Of a DNA stretch of 64,000 nt, positions 52,978 through 61,021 are shown piece by piece. This stretch comes from Agrococcus sp. ARC_14 (lineage in GTDB: Bacteria > Actinomycetota > Actinomycetes > Actinomycetales > Microbacteriaceae). The stretch lies in assembly GCF_022436485.1 (NCBI RefSeq), contig NZ_JAKUDO010000001.1, positions 1,364,001-1,428,000 of the forward strand. Direction: 5' to 3'. A program made the translations under genes and the position numbers. The notes beneath the pieces are model-generated. The model made no database searches, was not told the DNA's origin, and saw only the letters and a program-made list of their open reading frames with translations. The first letter of the stretch is position 1. Every line of letters begins with the position of its first letter.

Positions 52978-54056
52978 CGATGGGCTCCTTCTTCGACCGC
53001 CGACGGCGGATGCTGTGCGGATGCTGGTCGGGGCGGCCTGCCGCCGTAGGGGAGCACGCGCTGCAGCCATCGCGTGACCGGATCCTCGGCGAAGCGATAG
53101 AGCAGCACGCTCGCGAGGATCGCGACGGCGACGGAGCCCACCACGGCGAGCCATCCGACCTGCAGCCCGATGACAGCGAACGCTGCCGGCACCGCCGGGG
53201 CGATGAGCGGGTGGAAGAGATAGAGCGAGTAAGCGCCGTTGCCGAGCGTGACGAAGAGCTGCGGCAGGCGCTCGAGCTGCTTCTCGGCCAGCATCACGAA
53301 GATCAGCAGGGCCGCGATCACCGTGATGCGGATGAGGCTGTCGAGACGCGTCGGCTGCAGGATGAAGTGCAGGGCGTAGACCCAGACCATACCGGCGACG
53401 AAGAGCCAGGCGGAGCGCTTGGCCGCGTAGACGCCGACGACCAGGCCGAGGATGTAGTAGATCAGCCGCGGGTCGAAGTAGATCAGCATGGGATCGAACT
53501 CGGCCGGCCGCAGCAGTCCGCCAAGGGCGCACAGCGACAGGATGATGCCGGTCACGAGCACGGGTCGCCAGCCGATGACAAGTGCGAGCATGAAGACGAC
53601 CGCGAAGAAGGTCTCGAACAGCAGCGTCCACGCGACGCCCAGGAGCGGAGCGATATCGCCGTCGATGTTGACCGACGGCAGCAGCACATACGACCTCGCG
53701 ACCATGCCCCAGTCGAGCGTCGCGTGCAGCACGGCGGCGGGCGCGACGATGAGCACTGCGAGCTTGACGGTGGTTGCGACCCAGTACATCGGCAGGATGC
53801 GGATGCCGCGGCGCACGATGTAGTACTTCCAGCCATCGCTGCGCGCGCGGAAGCCTCGGGTCGCGACCACCGCCACGAAGCCGCTGATCGCGAAGAACAG
53901 CTCGACGGCGCCGATGCCCCAGACCGGCACGCTCGAGTCGAGCCGCTCGTGCGCGTACAGCAATGAGTGGTGGAGGACGACGCTGCTCGCCGCGACGAAC
54001 CGCAGCGCCTGGAGGCCGCGGAATTGCGTGCGAACCGCACCGGCCTGCGTCGTCAT
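52974..54056 (-). CDS. Acyltransferase 3 family membrane protein
   Basis: A 360-residue integral membrane O-acyltransferase with about ten helices. The catalytic His lies in RFVAASSVVLHHSLLYA and the motif RRGIRILPMYWVAT follows. It probably acylates a sugar of the polymer made by this cluster. The start overlaps the stop of the glycosyltransferase gene (ATGA), and its stop overlaps the cytidylyltransferase start. Confidence 0.87.
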   Translation of the reverse strand: MTTQAGAVRTQFRGLQALRFVAASSVVLHHSLLYAHERLDSSVPVWGIGAVELFFAISGFVAVVATRGFRARSDGWKYYIVRRGIRILPMYWVATTVKLAVLIVAPAAVLHATLDWGMVARSYVLLPSVNIDGDIAPLLGVAWTLLFETFFAVVFMLALVIGWRPVLVTGIILSLCALGGLLRPAEFDPMLIYFDPRLIYYILGLVVGVYAAKRSAWLFVAGMVWVYALHFILQPTRLDSLIRITVIAALLIFVMLAEKQLERLPQLFVTLGNGAYSLYLFHPLIAPAVPAAFAVIGLQVGWLAVVGSVAVAILASVLLYRFAEDPVTRWLQRVLPYGGRPPRPASAQHPPSAVEEGAHR

Positions 54057-54994
54057 GCGATCGCTCCCTGTGGTTCGCGTGCGTACTCCCGATGCAGGTG
54101 GCCGCCGGCGGCGGCCACCATGCCGAGGCCCCGGTAGGCGGTGCGCATGCCTCGTGCGTCGGCGGTGAGGTCGCCGGTGACGCGGCCGACCAGGTGACGG
54201 AGCCAGCCCGCGACCGCACGCGCGCAGCCGCCGGTGAGGCGACGCGCGCGGATCAGCAGCTGGGCGTGCGGCCGCTGCGCCAGCCGCAGCTCGACGTGCA
54301 CGGCCGTGTTGCCGCCATTGAATGCGCGGCGCATCGCCCAGGCGCGGGTCACGCGGTCGGCCGGCACGGCGTCCTCCGCCTGCGACTCGTCGCACCAGAC
54401 GATGCGACCGCCCGCCGCGATCAGCTGCTTCGAGAACAGCGTGTCCTCGCCGCCCGCGAGGCCGAGCGTCGGATCGAAGCCAACGCCCGCCGAGCGCGCC
54501 TGCGCCAGGTCGACGAGCAGGTTGCCGCACGCCGCGGCCTGCAGCTCGAGACCGGTGGGACGGCTGCGGCGCCGGAAGACGCCGGTCGCGAGCACCCAGG
54601 GATCGGCGTCCTCGTCGAACACCGAGATCACCCGCCCCATCACCGCTGCGGCGCCGGTGCGCCGCCAGGTGGCGACCAGCTCTGCGAGCCAGCCCGCCAG
54701 CGGCACCTCGTCGTCGTCGATGAAGGCGATCGCGTCGCAGTCGGCGGCTGCGTCGAGCAGCCGGTTGCGCACCGCGGCGATGCCAGGGGTCGGCTCGACG
54801 GCGTAGCGCACGGGCACGGCGGCGGTGCTCGCGACATCGCGTGCGGTGCCGGATGCGTCGTTGTCGACCACGAGCACGACCACCTCGACGTCACCGGTCA
54901 CCTCGGCGATGCGCGCGGGCATCGCCGCGAGCAGCTCGGCGAGCCGCTCTGGGCGCCGATAGGTCGGGATGCCGACGGCGATGCGGGAGCTCAT
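54053..54994 (-). CDS. Glycosyltransferase family 2
   Basis: A 313-residue inverting glycosyltransferase with a GT-A fold. It starts with AVGIPTYRRPERLAELL, has the nucleotide-metal motif FIDDDEVP (DxD-like) near residue 92, and a catalytic-site segment LGLAGGEDTLFSKQLI with the ED pair. The C-terminus is a helical basic region. It is coupled to both neighbours by 4-bp overlaps. Sugar donor and acceptor are not known. Confidence 0.88.
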   Translation of the reverse strand: MSSRIAVGIPTYRRPERLAELLAAMPARIAEVTGDVEVVVLVVDNDASGTARDVASTAAVPVRYAVEPTPGIAAVRNRLLDAAADCDAIAFIDDDEVPLAGWLAELVATWRRTGAAAVMGRVISVFDEDADPWVLATGVFRRRSRPTGLELQAAACGNLLVDLAQARSAGVGFDPTLGLAGGEDTLFSKQLIAAGGRIVWCDESQAEDAVPADRVTRAWAMRRAFNGGNTAVHVELRLAQRPHAQLLIRARRLTGGCARAVAGWLRHLVGRVTGDLTADARGMRTAYRGLGMVAAAGGHLHREYAREPQGAIA

Positions 54995-56334
54995 GCGGCC
55001 TCCCGGTACTCGCTGCGGATGAAGCGCATCTTGCCGCCCACCTGCGGGATCTCGGCGACGCGCTCGACGGCGATCGGCACGAGCCCGCGCAGCGCCTGCC
55101 GCAGCCGTCGCTCGGCGCCTGCGATGCCTGCCTCGGCGGCCGTCGCATCGGCGGGGTTCGGGATGCAGCGCAGCGTCACCCCACCATCGGCCGCCTGCAC
55201 GATCTCGAACTGCCGCACCGAGAGCGGCGCGTCGTCGAAGATGTGCCCCAGCGCACCCGCGATCGTCGTCCCGTCAGGCAGCCGCACCGCATCCGACGCC
55301 CGTCCCGCGATCGCGCCGAGGCGCGGCAGGCCGCGGCCGCACGCGCATGTGCCGCGCAGTCGGCGGCTGATGTCGCCGATGCGATAGCGGATGACGGGGA
55401 AGACGCGATTCGTCAGGTCGCTCGCGACCACCGAGCCCTCGGTGCCGTCCGGCAGCGGGCGATCGTCCTCGCCCAGGATCTCCACGCGCCGCACGTCGGC
55501 GAAGACGTGCAGCCCGTCGTGCTCGGCGCACTCGCCGGCCAGCCACGGCACCTCCGCCGAGCGGTAGTGGTCGTGCACCGGCGCGCCGAACGCCGCCTCG
55601 ATCTCGGCGCGGGTGCCAGGGGCGAGCGGTGCCGCCGTGACCGCGATCGCGTGCGGCGGCTCGAGCGTGGTGCCGAGCCGGTCGAGCCTGCGCGCGAGGT
55701 CGAGCACGCCGCCGCCGTAGCCCAGCAGGAACCGTGGGCGCACCCGCTGCCACTGCGCCGCGAACGCCCGCGCTGCGTCGTCGTCGATGTGGAAGGCATC
55801 CAGCTGGATGTGCCGGGACGGCCACCAGGAGAGGCCATGACGGATGCGCGCGCCGCCCTGGTGCATGTGGCGGGTGAGGATGCCCCGGTCGTCCCAGGGG
55901 CGCACACCCCACCACGAGAACAGCCGCCATTCGAGCGCGCGGGCCGGGAATCGCAGGTCGCGCTGGATGTGGAGCGGCAGCCCGGTGCTGCCACCCGTCT
56001 TCGAGGTGGCAGCGGTGCGGTCAGTGGCCTCGTCGGTGCGGATGCTCTTGCCGTGCTCGCGCAGCATCGCCTTGTCGACCAGCGGGAGCACGGTGAAGGC
56101 GTCGGGGTCGGCGAGATCGCTGGGGCGGAAGCCGTGATCGCGGTAGTAGTCCCGGTAGAAGGGGCTGTGCTCCATCGCGAAGCGTGCATGGTCGGCGGCG
56201 CGACGCAGCGAGAGCTCCTCGATGCGCTTGGGGGGGAGCGCATCCGCCTCGCGGAAGGCCTCGAGGGCCGCGACGCTCGAGCGCCCAGCGACGGCGAGCT
56301 TCGCGCGGAACGCGGCCTCGGCGAGCGCGCTCAT
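54991..56334 (-). CDS. CapK/PaaK-like adenylate-forming enzyme
   Basis: A 447-residue protein of the phenylacetate-CoA ligase (PaaK) superfamily. It shows TSKTGGSTGLPL, the AMP/phosphate loop, followed by the YRSAEVPWLAGEC segment and NRVFPVIRYRIGDISR. Homologues named CapK lie in capsule and exopolysaccharide clusters, where the function is not settled. A Cys-rich segment (TCACGRGLPRL) replaces part of the normal hinge. It is coupled to both neighbours by 4-bp overlaps. It may activate an acid that is attached to the polymer. Confidence 0.8.
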   Translation of the reverse strand: MSALAEAAFRAKLAVAGRSSVAALEAFREADALPPKRIEELSLRRAADHARFAMEHSPFYRDYYRDHGFRPSDLADPDAFTVLPLVDKAMLREHGKSIRTDEATDRTAATSKTGGSTGLPLHIQRDLRFPARALEWRLFSWWGVRPWDDRGILTRHMHQGGARIRHGLSWWPSRHIQLDAFHIDDDAARAFAAQWQRVRPRFLLGYGGGVLDLARRLDRLGTTLEPPHAIAVTAAPLAPGTRAEIEAAFGAPVHDHYRSAEVPWLAGECAEHDGLHVFADVRRVEILGEDDRPLPDGTEGSVVASDLTNRVFPVIRYRIGDISRRLRGTCACGRGLPRLGAIAGRASDAVRLPDGTTIAGALGHIFDDAPLSVRQFEIVQAADGGVTLRCIPNPADATAAEAGIAGAERRLRQALRGLVPIAVERVAEIPQVGGKMRFIRSEYREAA

Positions 56335-57347
56335 GCCTGGGCTCGCTTGATCTCGACCGCGCGCCGGTACGCGTCGGCGTGGTCGGCGGCGGTGCGCGCC
56401 CACTCGCGGAGCGTCAGATCGGGCTGAGCGCCCGCCGGGATCGCCTCGACTCCGGCAAGCGCCGCGAGCAGCTGGTCGCCGCGCAGCTCGCCGTCGTACA
56501 TGTGCACCCAGGCGTCGCCGACCTCGAGCGCGAGCGCCTCGTTGACGGGGTTCCGCGGCACGAGCACCGGTCGGTCGAGCGAGAGGGCGGCCAGCACGCT
56601 GCCCGAGTTGTGCATGAAGCGGTAGGCGAGCACGACGAGCTCCGACTGCGTCGCGAGCCGCACAAGCTCGTCGTCGGGGAGGAATCGCAGCCGCATGTCG
56701 ACGTTCGGCAGCGACTCGGCGCGCTGCTGCAGCGTCTCGGCGAGCTCCGGGGTCGAGGGGCGTCCGCCGATCTCGAGGCTGAGGTCGGCGCGGTGGCTGC
56801 TGGCATCGGCGTAGGCGTCGACGAGCACACCGACGTTCTTGTAGCGCCGCACGCCACCGAAGGCACTGATGCGTCCGCGCACCCGCTGGGCGCGTGGCTG
56901 CCCGGCGTACCAGTCGCGGTAGTGGCCGTGGGGGATGCGCGCGTGCGGTCGCCCGTCGAGCTGCGTCTCGGAGTTGAGCGCGATCAGCAGATCGGCGTCG
57001 CGCTCGATCCTGGCCAGCAGGGCGCGGCGGAGTCGGCCGTCGTCGGGCAGCTCGACGTTGTGCACCGTGCGCACGACCGCGATGCGGTGCGAGAGGCGCA
57101 GCCGCAGCCACAGGGCGGCGGTGAGCGCGGTCTTGCCCGCGGTCCGCCACCAGGTCGAGCCGTGGAGCTTGCCTTCGGGCCAGTGCCAGTGGAAGACGTC
57201 GTAGTCGCCCACGAGCGCCCGCCGCCAGTCGAATCGCAGGTGCAGCACCTCACCGGAGTCGCCCAGAGCGCGGTCGAGCATCGTGATGTAGGGGTTGGTC
57301 GTGGGGCGCGGAGCGCGGAACGACTGCATGACCCGCAGCTGCGTCAT
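56331..57347 (-). CDS. Glycosyltransferase (GT-B fold, GT1/GT4-like)
   Basis: A 338-residue glycosyltransferase. The N-domain has VFHWHWPEGKLHG and RTVHNVELPDDG, and the C-domain has ISAFGGVRRYKNVGVLVDAY, then the nucleotide-sugar site RFMHNSGSVLAALSLDRPVLVPRN, a typical E-x7-E-like region with changes. It overlaps the neighbouring genes by 4 bp at both ends. The enzyme probably adds a sugar to a lipid-linked intermediate. Confidence 0.85.
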   Translation of the reverse strand: MTQLRVMQSFRAPRPTTNPYITMLDRALGDSGEVLHLRFDWRRALVGDYDVFHWHWPEGKLHGSTWWRTAGKTALTAALWLRLRLSHRIAVVRTVHNVELPDDGRLRRALLARIERDADLLIALNSETQLDGRPHARIPHGHYRDWYAGQPRAQRVRGRISAFGGVRRYKNVGVLVDAYADASSHRADLSLEIGGRPSTPELAETLQQRAESLPNVDMRLRFLPDDELVRLATQSELVVLAYRFMHNSGSVLAALSLDRPVLVPRNPVNEALALEVGDAWVHMYDGELRGDQLLAALAGVEAIPAGAQPDLTLREWARTAADHADAYRRAVEIKRAQA

Positions 57348-58081
57348 GACGGCGTCTCGAGTGCACGCAGCGAGCGGTGCCAGCGCGCGGCGGCGACCAC
57401 CAGCAGCAGTGCGTTGACTGCTGCGAGCGCGGTGTACAGCGGCACGAAGGCGGCGGGCAGCCACAGCAGCAGGAACAGGATGCAGAGCAGCCCGTAGTCG
57501 TTGGGGACGACCAGGAGGGAGTACAGCACCGAGGTGCCGCCCCGTCGCTCTGCGACCGGCGCGTCGGGGTGCTCGAGCCGGTGGATGCGTCGCAGCAGAT
57601 CGACGGCGATGATGCCGAAGAAGAAGGTGCTGGCGATCGCCGCGAACGCGGCAGGCACGATCAGCAGCCGCGGATCGAGCACCGGGTAGCGCAGCCAGGC
57701 CGCCAGCACCGCGAGGTGGATAGTGACCGCCTTCGCGGCGTCGAACATGTGGTCGAGCCACTCACCCGAGTGCGAGAAGGAGCCGGTGAGCCGCGCGAGT
57801 TGCCCGTCCGCCGAGTCGAGGGCGTACCCGAGCACCAGCAGCACCGCGATGAGGACCGAGGACCACCAGGCGATCGGCAGCAGCGCGATCGCCGCGATCC
57901 CGGCGAAGGTGCATGCCCCGCTCACGAGCGTCACCTGCGTCGGCGTCATGCCGAGCGTCGCAGCGGTGGCGGCGAGGGGGCGGCCAAGGGGACGGTTGAC
58001 GAACCGCGAGTATGCGGGCGCGCCCCTCGACGACTTCTGCGCTGTGCGCAGCTGAGCCATGACTTCGCTGATGCCGGTCAT
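57344..58081 (-). CDS. CDP-alcohol phosphatidyltransferase
   Basis: A 245-residue membrane enzyme with about six helices. The complete CDP-OH-P motif D89-x2-D92-G-x2-A-R97-x8-G106-x3-D110-x3-D114 is present, so metal and CDP binding is expected. Enzymes of this family transfer a phospho-alcohol from a CDP-linked donor to an acceptor. Here it stands among glycosyltransferases and a TagD-like cytidylyltransferase, not in a phospholipid locus, so it may decorate a glycan or glycolipid. ATG 58081 is preferred to an upstream TTG. The stop overlaps the next gene by 4 bp. Confidence 0.88.
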   Translation of the reverse strand: MTGISEVMAQLRTAQKSSRGAPAYSRFVNRPLGRPLAATAATLGMTPTQVTLVSGACTFAGIAAIALLPIAWWSSVLIAVLLVLGYALDSADGQLARLTGSFSHSGEWLDHMFDAAKAVTIHLAVLAAWLRYPVLDPRLLIVPAAFAAIASTFFFGIIAVDLLRRIHRLEHPDAPVAERRGGTSVLYSLLVVPNDYGLLCILFLLLWLPAAFVPLYTALAAVNALLLVVAAARWHRSLRALETPS

Positions 58082-58122
58082 AGTGTGACGCCTCCCCGGT
58101 TGAGGAGGATTCAATCACACCG

Positions 58123-59190
58123 TTATGGTTCGCGTATCCCTGCGTTGGCGCAAGATTTCCGCAGTCGTTGCACGACCTGCTGCCAGCTCCAGCGATCCAG
58201 CGCCGCCTGCCGAGCATCCGGCGACGGCTCGGCTCCCCATGCCGCATCGACGGCGGCGCCGAGCGCGTGAGCCACCGCATCCGGTGCCACGAACCGCGCA
58301 GCAGCGCCCATGGTCTCGCGATGCACCGCGATGTCGCTGACGAGCAGGGGAGCGCCGAGGGCGAGCGCCTCGAGCGGCGTGAGGCCGAAGCCCTCGTCGA
58401 GGGAGAGGCTGATGGCGAGGCTCGCGTGCCGGTAGAGCCAGGCGATCTCGGCATCGGTGAGCCTGCCGGCGATGCGCACGGCATGCGGGTCGGGCAGCGT
58501 GGCGAGCGCGGCGTCGAGATCACCTGCGACGCCGGAGTGCGCGCCGGAGCCCACCACGATCAGCGGCGAGTCCGCCGTGACGCGCTCGCTCGCTCCCGCT
58601 GCGGCGATGGTGGCAGCGAGGTTCTTGCGCACGTTGAGCCTGCCGACCGTGAGGGCGAAGGACGTGAGGTCTGCCGCGATCTGCGGGCGCACGGGCTCTT
58701 CGTCGACGATCGCGGGGGTGGGGCCCAGGCCGATGGCGGCGACCGGCGCGAGGTGCGGCGCGACACGCTCGATGCGCGCCGCCTCGGTGGCCGAGGAGGT
58801 CGCCACGAGGCGCGCGCGGCGGGCGCTCGGCAGCATGGCGGAGAAGTAGACGCGCTCCGCGCGGCTGAACCACTCGGGGTGGTCGACGAACATCGCGTCG
58901 TGGACGAAGACAGCGCTCGTGCCGGTGAGCGGCGCGAAGTTGTGCGCGATGACCAGATCGGCGCCGCTGCCGCCGAGCTCGAGCGCGTTCGAGACGCCCT
59001 GCGGCCACAGCGCGGTGCGCCGCACGCCGACGCCCGCGGGGAGGCCGTCGGCATCTGCGCCCCTGCGCAGCGCGACCGCCACCTGGTCCTCGGGGAACGC
59101 GCGTCGCCAGGCCAACAGGATCTCGCGCTGCACGGTGCGGTTCGCCGCCGGGCCGTCTGCCCACCAGTAGCCATCGAAGAGCACCCGCAT
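58123..59190 (-). CDS. Glycosyltransferase family 4
   Basis: A 355-residue GT-B glycosyltransferase. The N-terminal half starts with RVLFDGYWWADGPAANR; the C-terminal half has FALTVGRLNVRKNLAAT and the nucleotide-sugar motif SLSLDEGFGLTPLEALALGAPLLVSD, with E-x7-E. It retains the anomeric configuration, as GT4 enzymes do. SD GGAGG lies 4 nt before the ATG, and a -10 box TAGTGT on the minus strand overlaps the -10 of the divergent GT2 gene. It is the first gene of the minus-strand cluster and stops 41 bp before the CDP-alcohol enzyme. Confidence 0.9.
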   Translation of the reverse strand: MRVLFDGYWWADGPAANRTVQREILLAWRRAFPEDQVAVALRRGADADGLPAGVGVRRTALWPQGVSNALELGGSGADLVIAHNFAPLTGTSAVFVHDAMFVDHPEWFSRAERVYFSAMLPSARRARLVATSSATEAARIERVAPHLAPVAAIGLGPTPAIVDEEPVRPQIAADLTSFALTVGRLNVRKNLAATIAAAGASERVTADSPLIVVGSGAHSGVAGDLDAALATLPDPHAVRIAGRLTDAEIAWLYRHASLAISLSLDEGFGLTPLEALALGAPLLVSDIAVHRETMGAAARFVAPDAVAHALGAAVDAAWGAEPSPDARQAALDRWSWQQVVQRLRKSCANAGIREP

Positions 59191-59210
59191 CCGACCTCCA
59201 GGTCGCGGCT

Positions 59211-59217
59211 TACACTA
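59211..59217. promoter_or_regulatory. Overlapping divergent -10 boxes
   Basis: TACACT (59211-59216, plus) and TAGTGT (complement of 59212-59217, minus) share five base pairs, so the two genes flanking this gap cannot start transcription at the same time on one molecule. Confidence 0.5.
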
Positions 59218-59251
59218 CCCAGGACCGAGCGACGACGAACAAGGGGGCCGC

Positions 59252-60172
59252 GTGCGAGGGCTGGCGATCGTCGTGGTGAGCTACGGTTCGAGCGCGCTGC
59301 TCGCGCAGCACCTGGCGATGACCGCGGCGGCGGTGCCGGAGGCACGCGTCGTCGTGGTCGACAACTTCAGCACCGCTCAGGAACGGGCCGCCGTCACGGC
59401 GCTCACCAAGCGGATGGGGTGGGATCTCGTCGCGCTCGATGACAACACCGGGTTCGGTGGCGGGGTGAATGCGGGCGTCGCCCACGCGCTCGAGCATGGC
59501 GCGGCGGCGATGCTGGTGCTCAACCCGGACGCGAGCATCGACCGGCAGGGAGTCGAGGCGCTCGCGGCGGCGGGGGATGCGCGCACGCTGCGCTCGCCGG
59601 TCGTGCGCAGCCCCTCGGGGCGCGTGTGGTTCTCGGGGCTCGACATCGACCTCGTCGACGGTGAGATCCGGCATCCGAAGCGCCGTCCGGAGCACCCGGA
59701 CGGGCGGCCGGTGCCCTGGCTGTCTGGCGCCTGCCTCTGGATCACCCGCGAGGTGTGGGAGCTCAGCGGCGGCTTCGACCACGACTACTTCCTCTACTGG
59801 GAGGACGTCGACTTCTCCCGCCGCGTGGTCGAGCGCGGCGGCGAGCTGCTGGTGGTCCATGGGGCGGTTGCGCTCCACGACGAGGGCGGCACCCACAAGG
59901 AGACGAGCCAGCGCGAGGAGGCGAAGTCGGAGCTGTACTACTACTGGAACATCCGCAACCGGATGCGCTTCGCGGCCGGGCATCTGGACGCGGACGGGAT
60001 CCGTCGCTGGCAGCGGCGCTCGCTGCCGGCGGCCTGGCGGATCGTGATGCGCGGCGGCAGGCGGCAGCTGCTGCGACCGATCAGGCCGCTGCGAGCGCTG
60101 TGGCGAGGCCTGCGCGATGGCAGCCGGATCGCTGAGGAAGCCCTGAGTCGGCGCACGGAGCTGCAGACGTAG
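59252..60172 (+). CDS. Glycosyltransferase family 2 (rhamnosyltransferase-like)
   Basis: A 306-residue GT-A glycosyltransferase. It has IVVVSYGSSALL, FGGGVNAGVAHALEHGAAAMLVLNPDAS with the metal-binding region, and GGFDHDYFLYWEDVDFSRRV, whose ED pair is the catalytic base. The text resembles rhamnosyltransferases of cell-wall galactan or capsule synthesis. GTG 59252 follows a weak SD (AAGGGGG). It is divergent from the seven-gene cluster and shares a promoter region with it. Confidence 0.88.
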   Translation: MRGLAIVVVSYGSSALLAQHLAMTAAAVPEARVVVVDNFSTAQERAAVTALTKRMGWDLVALDDNTGFGGGVNAGVAHALEHGAAAMLVLNPDASIDRQGVEALAAAGDARTLRSPVVRSPSGRVWFSGLDIDLVDGEIRHPKRRPEHPDGRPVPWLSGACLWITREVWELSGGFDHDYFLYWEDVDFSRRVVERGGELLVVHGAVALHDEGGTHKETSQREEAKSELYYYWNIRNRMRFAAGHLDADGIRRWQRRSLPAAWRIVMRGGRRQLLRPIRPLRALWRGLRDGSRIAEEALSRRTELQT

Positions 60173-60200
60173 ACTTCCGACACGGTCGAGGGAGGCTGCC

Positions 60201-60875
60201 ATGGTCGAGCGGACCTCCGCACAGCGTCGATGGATCATCATCGCTGCTGCCGCACTGCTGATCGTCGTCGGGATCGTCTGGGCGGCTGTCGCAGCCGGGG
60301 GCGGCGCGACGCCGACTGCACCGACCGACAGCGCCTCCGCGGCGCCCTCCGTCGATCCCAGCGCCGACCCCTCAGCGACCTCGGCCCCACCGGCGACACC
60401 GGCAGCCACCCCGCCGCCGGCCGCGACCACTGCAGCACCACCGGCATCCGATGCACCCATCGCCCCGGAGGCGGAGCCCGTCGCACCGACGGAGGTCGCC
60501 GAGCAGGAGGTCTCCGACGGTGAGACCGTGCGCGTCGAGCTCGCGCAGATCGAGCAGGTCGACGGCCAGGCGATCGCGCCCGGTGAGATCGCCGGCCCCG
60601 CCGTGCGGCTCACGATCGAGGTCAGCAATGCCACGAGCGAGCCCCTGAATGCGGGCCTCATCGTCGTGAACGCGTACTTCGGCGACGCGCGCAGGCCCGG
60701 CAACTCGCTCATGCAGCCCGGCGGCAGCCCGTTCGGCGGCAGCATCGCGCCGGGGGAGTCGGCAGCGGGCGTGTACCTCTTCGAGGCGGGCGACGCCGAG
60801 CTCGCCGATGTGCTCGTCGGCGTCGACGTCGTGCCCGGGCAGCCGACCTTCACCTTCCGCGGCGACCTGCGCTGA
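60201..60875 (+). CDS. Membrane-anchored protein with a Pro/Ala/Ser-rich linker
   Basis: A 224-residue protein. One membrane helix (WIIIAAAALLIVVGIVWAAVA, residues 11-31) is followed by a low-complexity linker rich in Pro, Ala, Ser and Thr (about residues 35-105), then a beta-rich domain of about 120 residues (VRVELAQIEQVDGQAIAPG, PAVRLTIEVSNAT, GVDVVPGQPTFTF). The domain resembles DUF4352/telomere-replication-type exoprotein modules, but I cannot assign it. The linker would span the cell wall. A -10 box TAGACT (60170-60175) overlaps the preceding stop codon, and SD GGGAGG precedes the ATG. Confidence 0.75.
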   Translation: MVERTSAQRRWIIIAAAALLIVVGIVWAAVAAGGGATPTAPTDSASAAPSVDPSADPSATSAPPATPAATPPPAATTAAPPASDAPIAPEAEPVAPTEVAEQEVSDGETVRVELAQIEQVDGQAIAPGEIAGPAVRLTIEVSNATSEPLNAGLIVVNAYFGDARRPGNSLMQPGGSPFGGSIAPGESAAGVYLFEAGDAELADVLVGVDVVPGQPTFTFRGDLR

Positions 60876-60944
60876 TCGCGCTTCCTGTGGAAACCTGAAG
60901 AAAACACTGTTCGGAAACTGGTGGTGCCGCAGTGGTGGCATTCG

Positions 60945-60950
60945 TACAGT
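60945..60950 (+). promoter_or_regulatory. -10 box of the large exoprotein gene
   Basis: TACAGT stands 71 bp before the GTG start. No convincing -35 is seen, so this is weak support. Confidence 0.35.
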
Positions 60951-61021
60951 GACCCCAGGCCGTGCGATGACGTGCGGTCAGGTGCCCGCCCTACGGCGGA
61001 CCGTCAACGGGGAGCTGCACT

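Noticed and set aside
60896..60920. GGAAAC followed by GTT as a second SigR-type promoter
   Set aside because: The spacing is 14-16 bp instead of 18 and the -35 differs from GGAAT.
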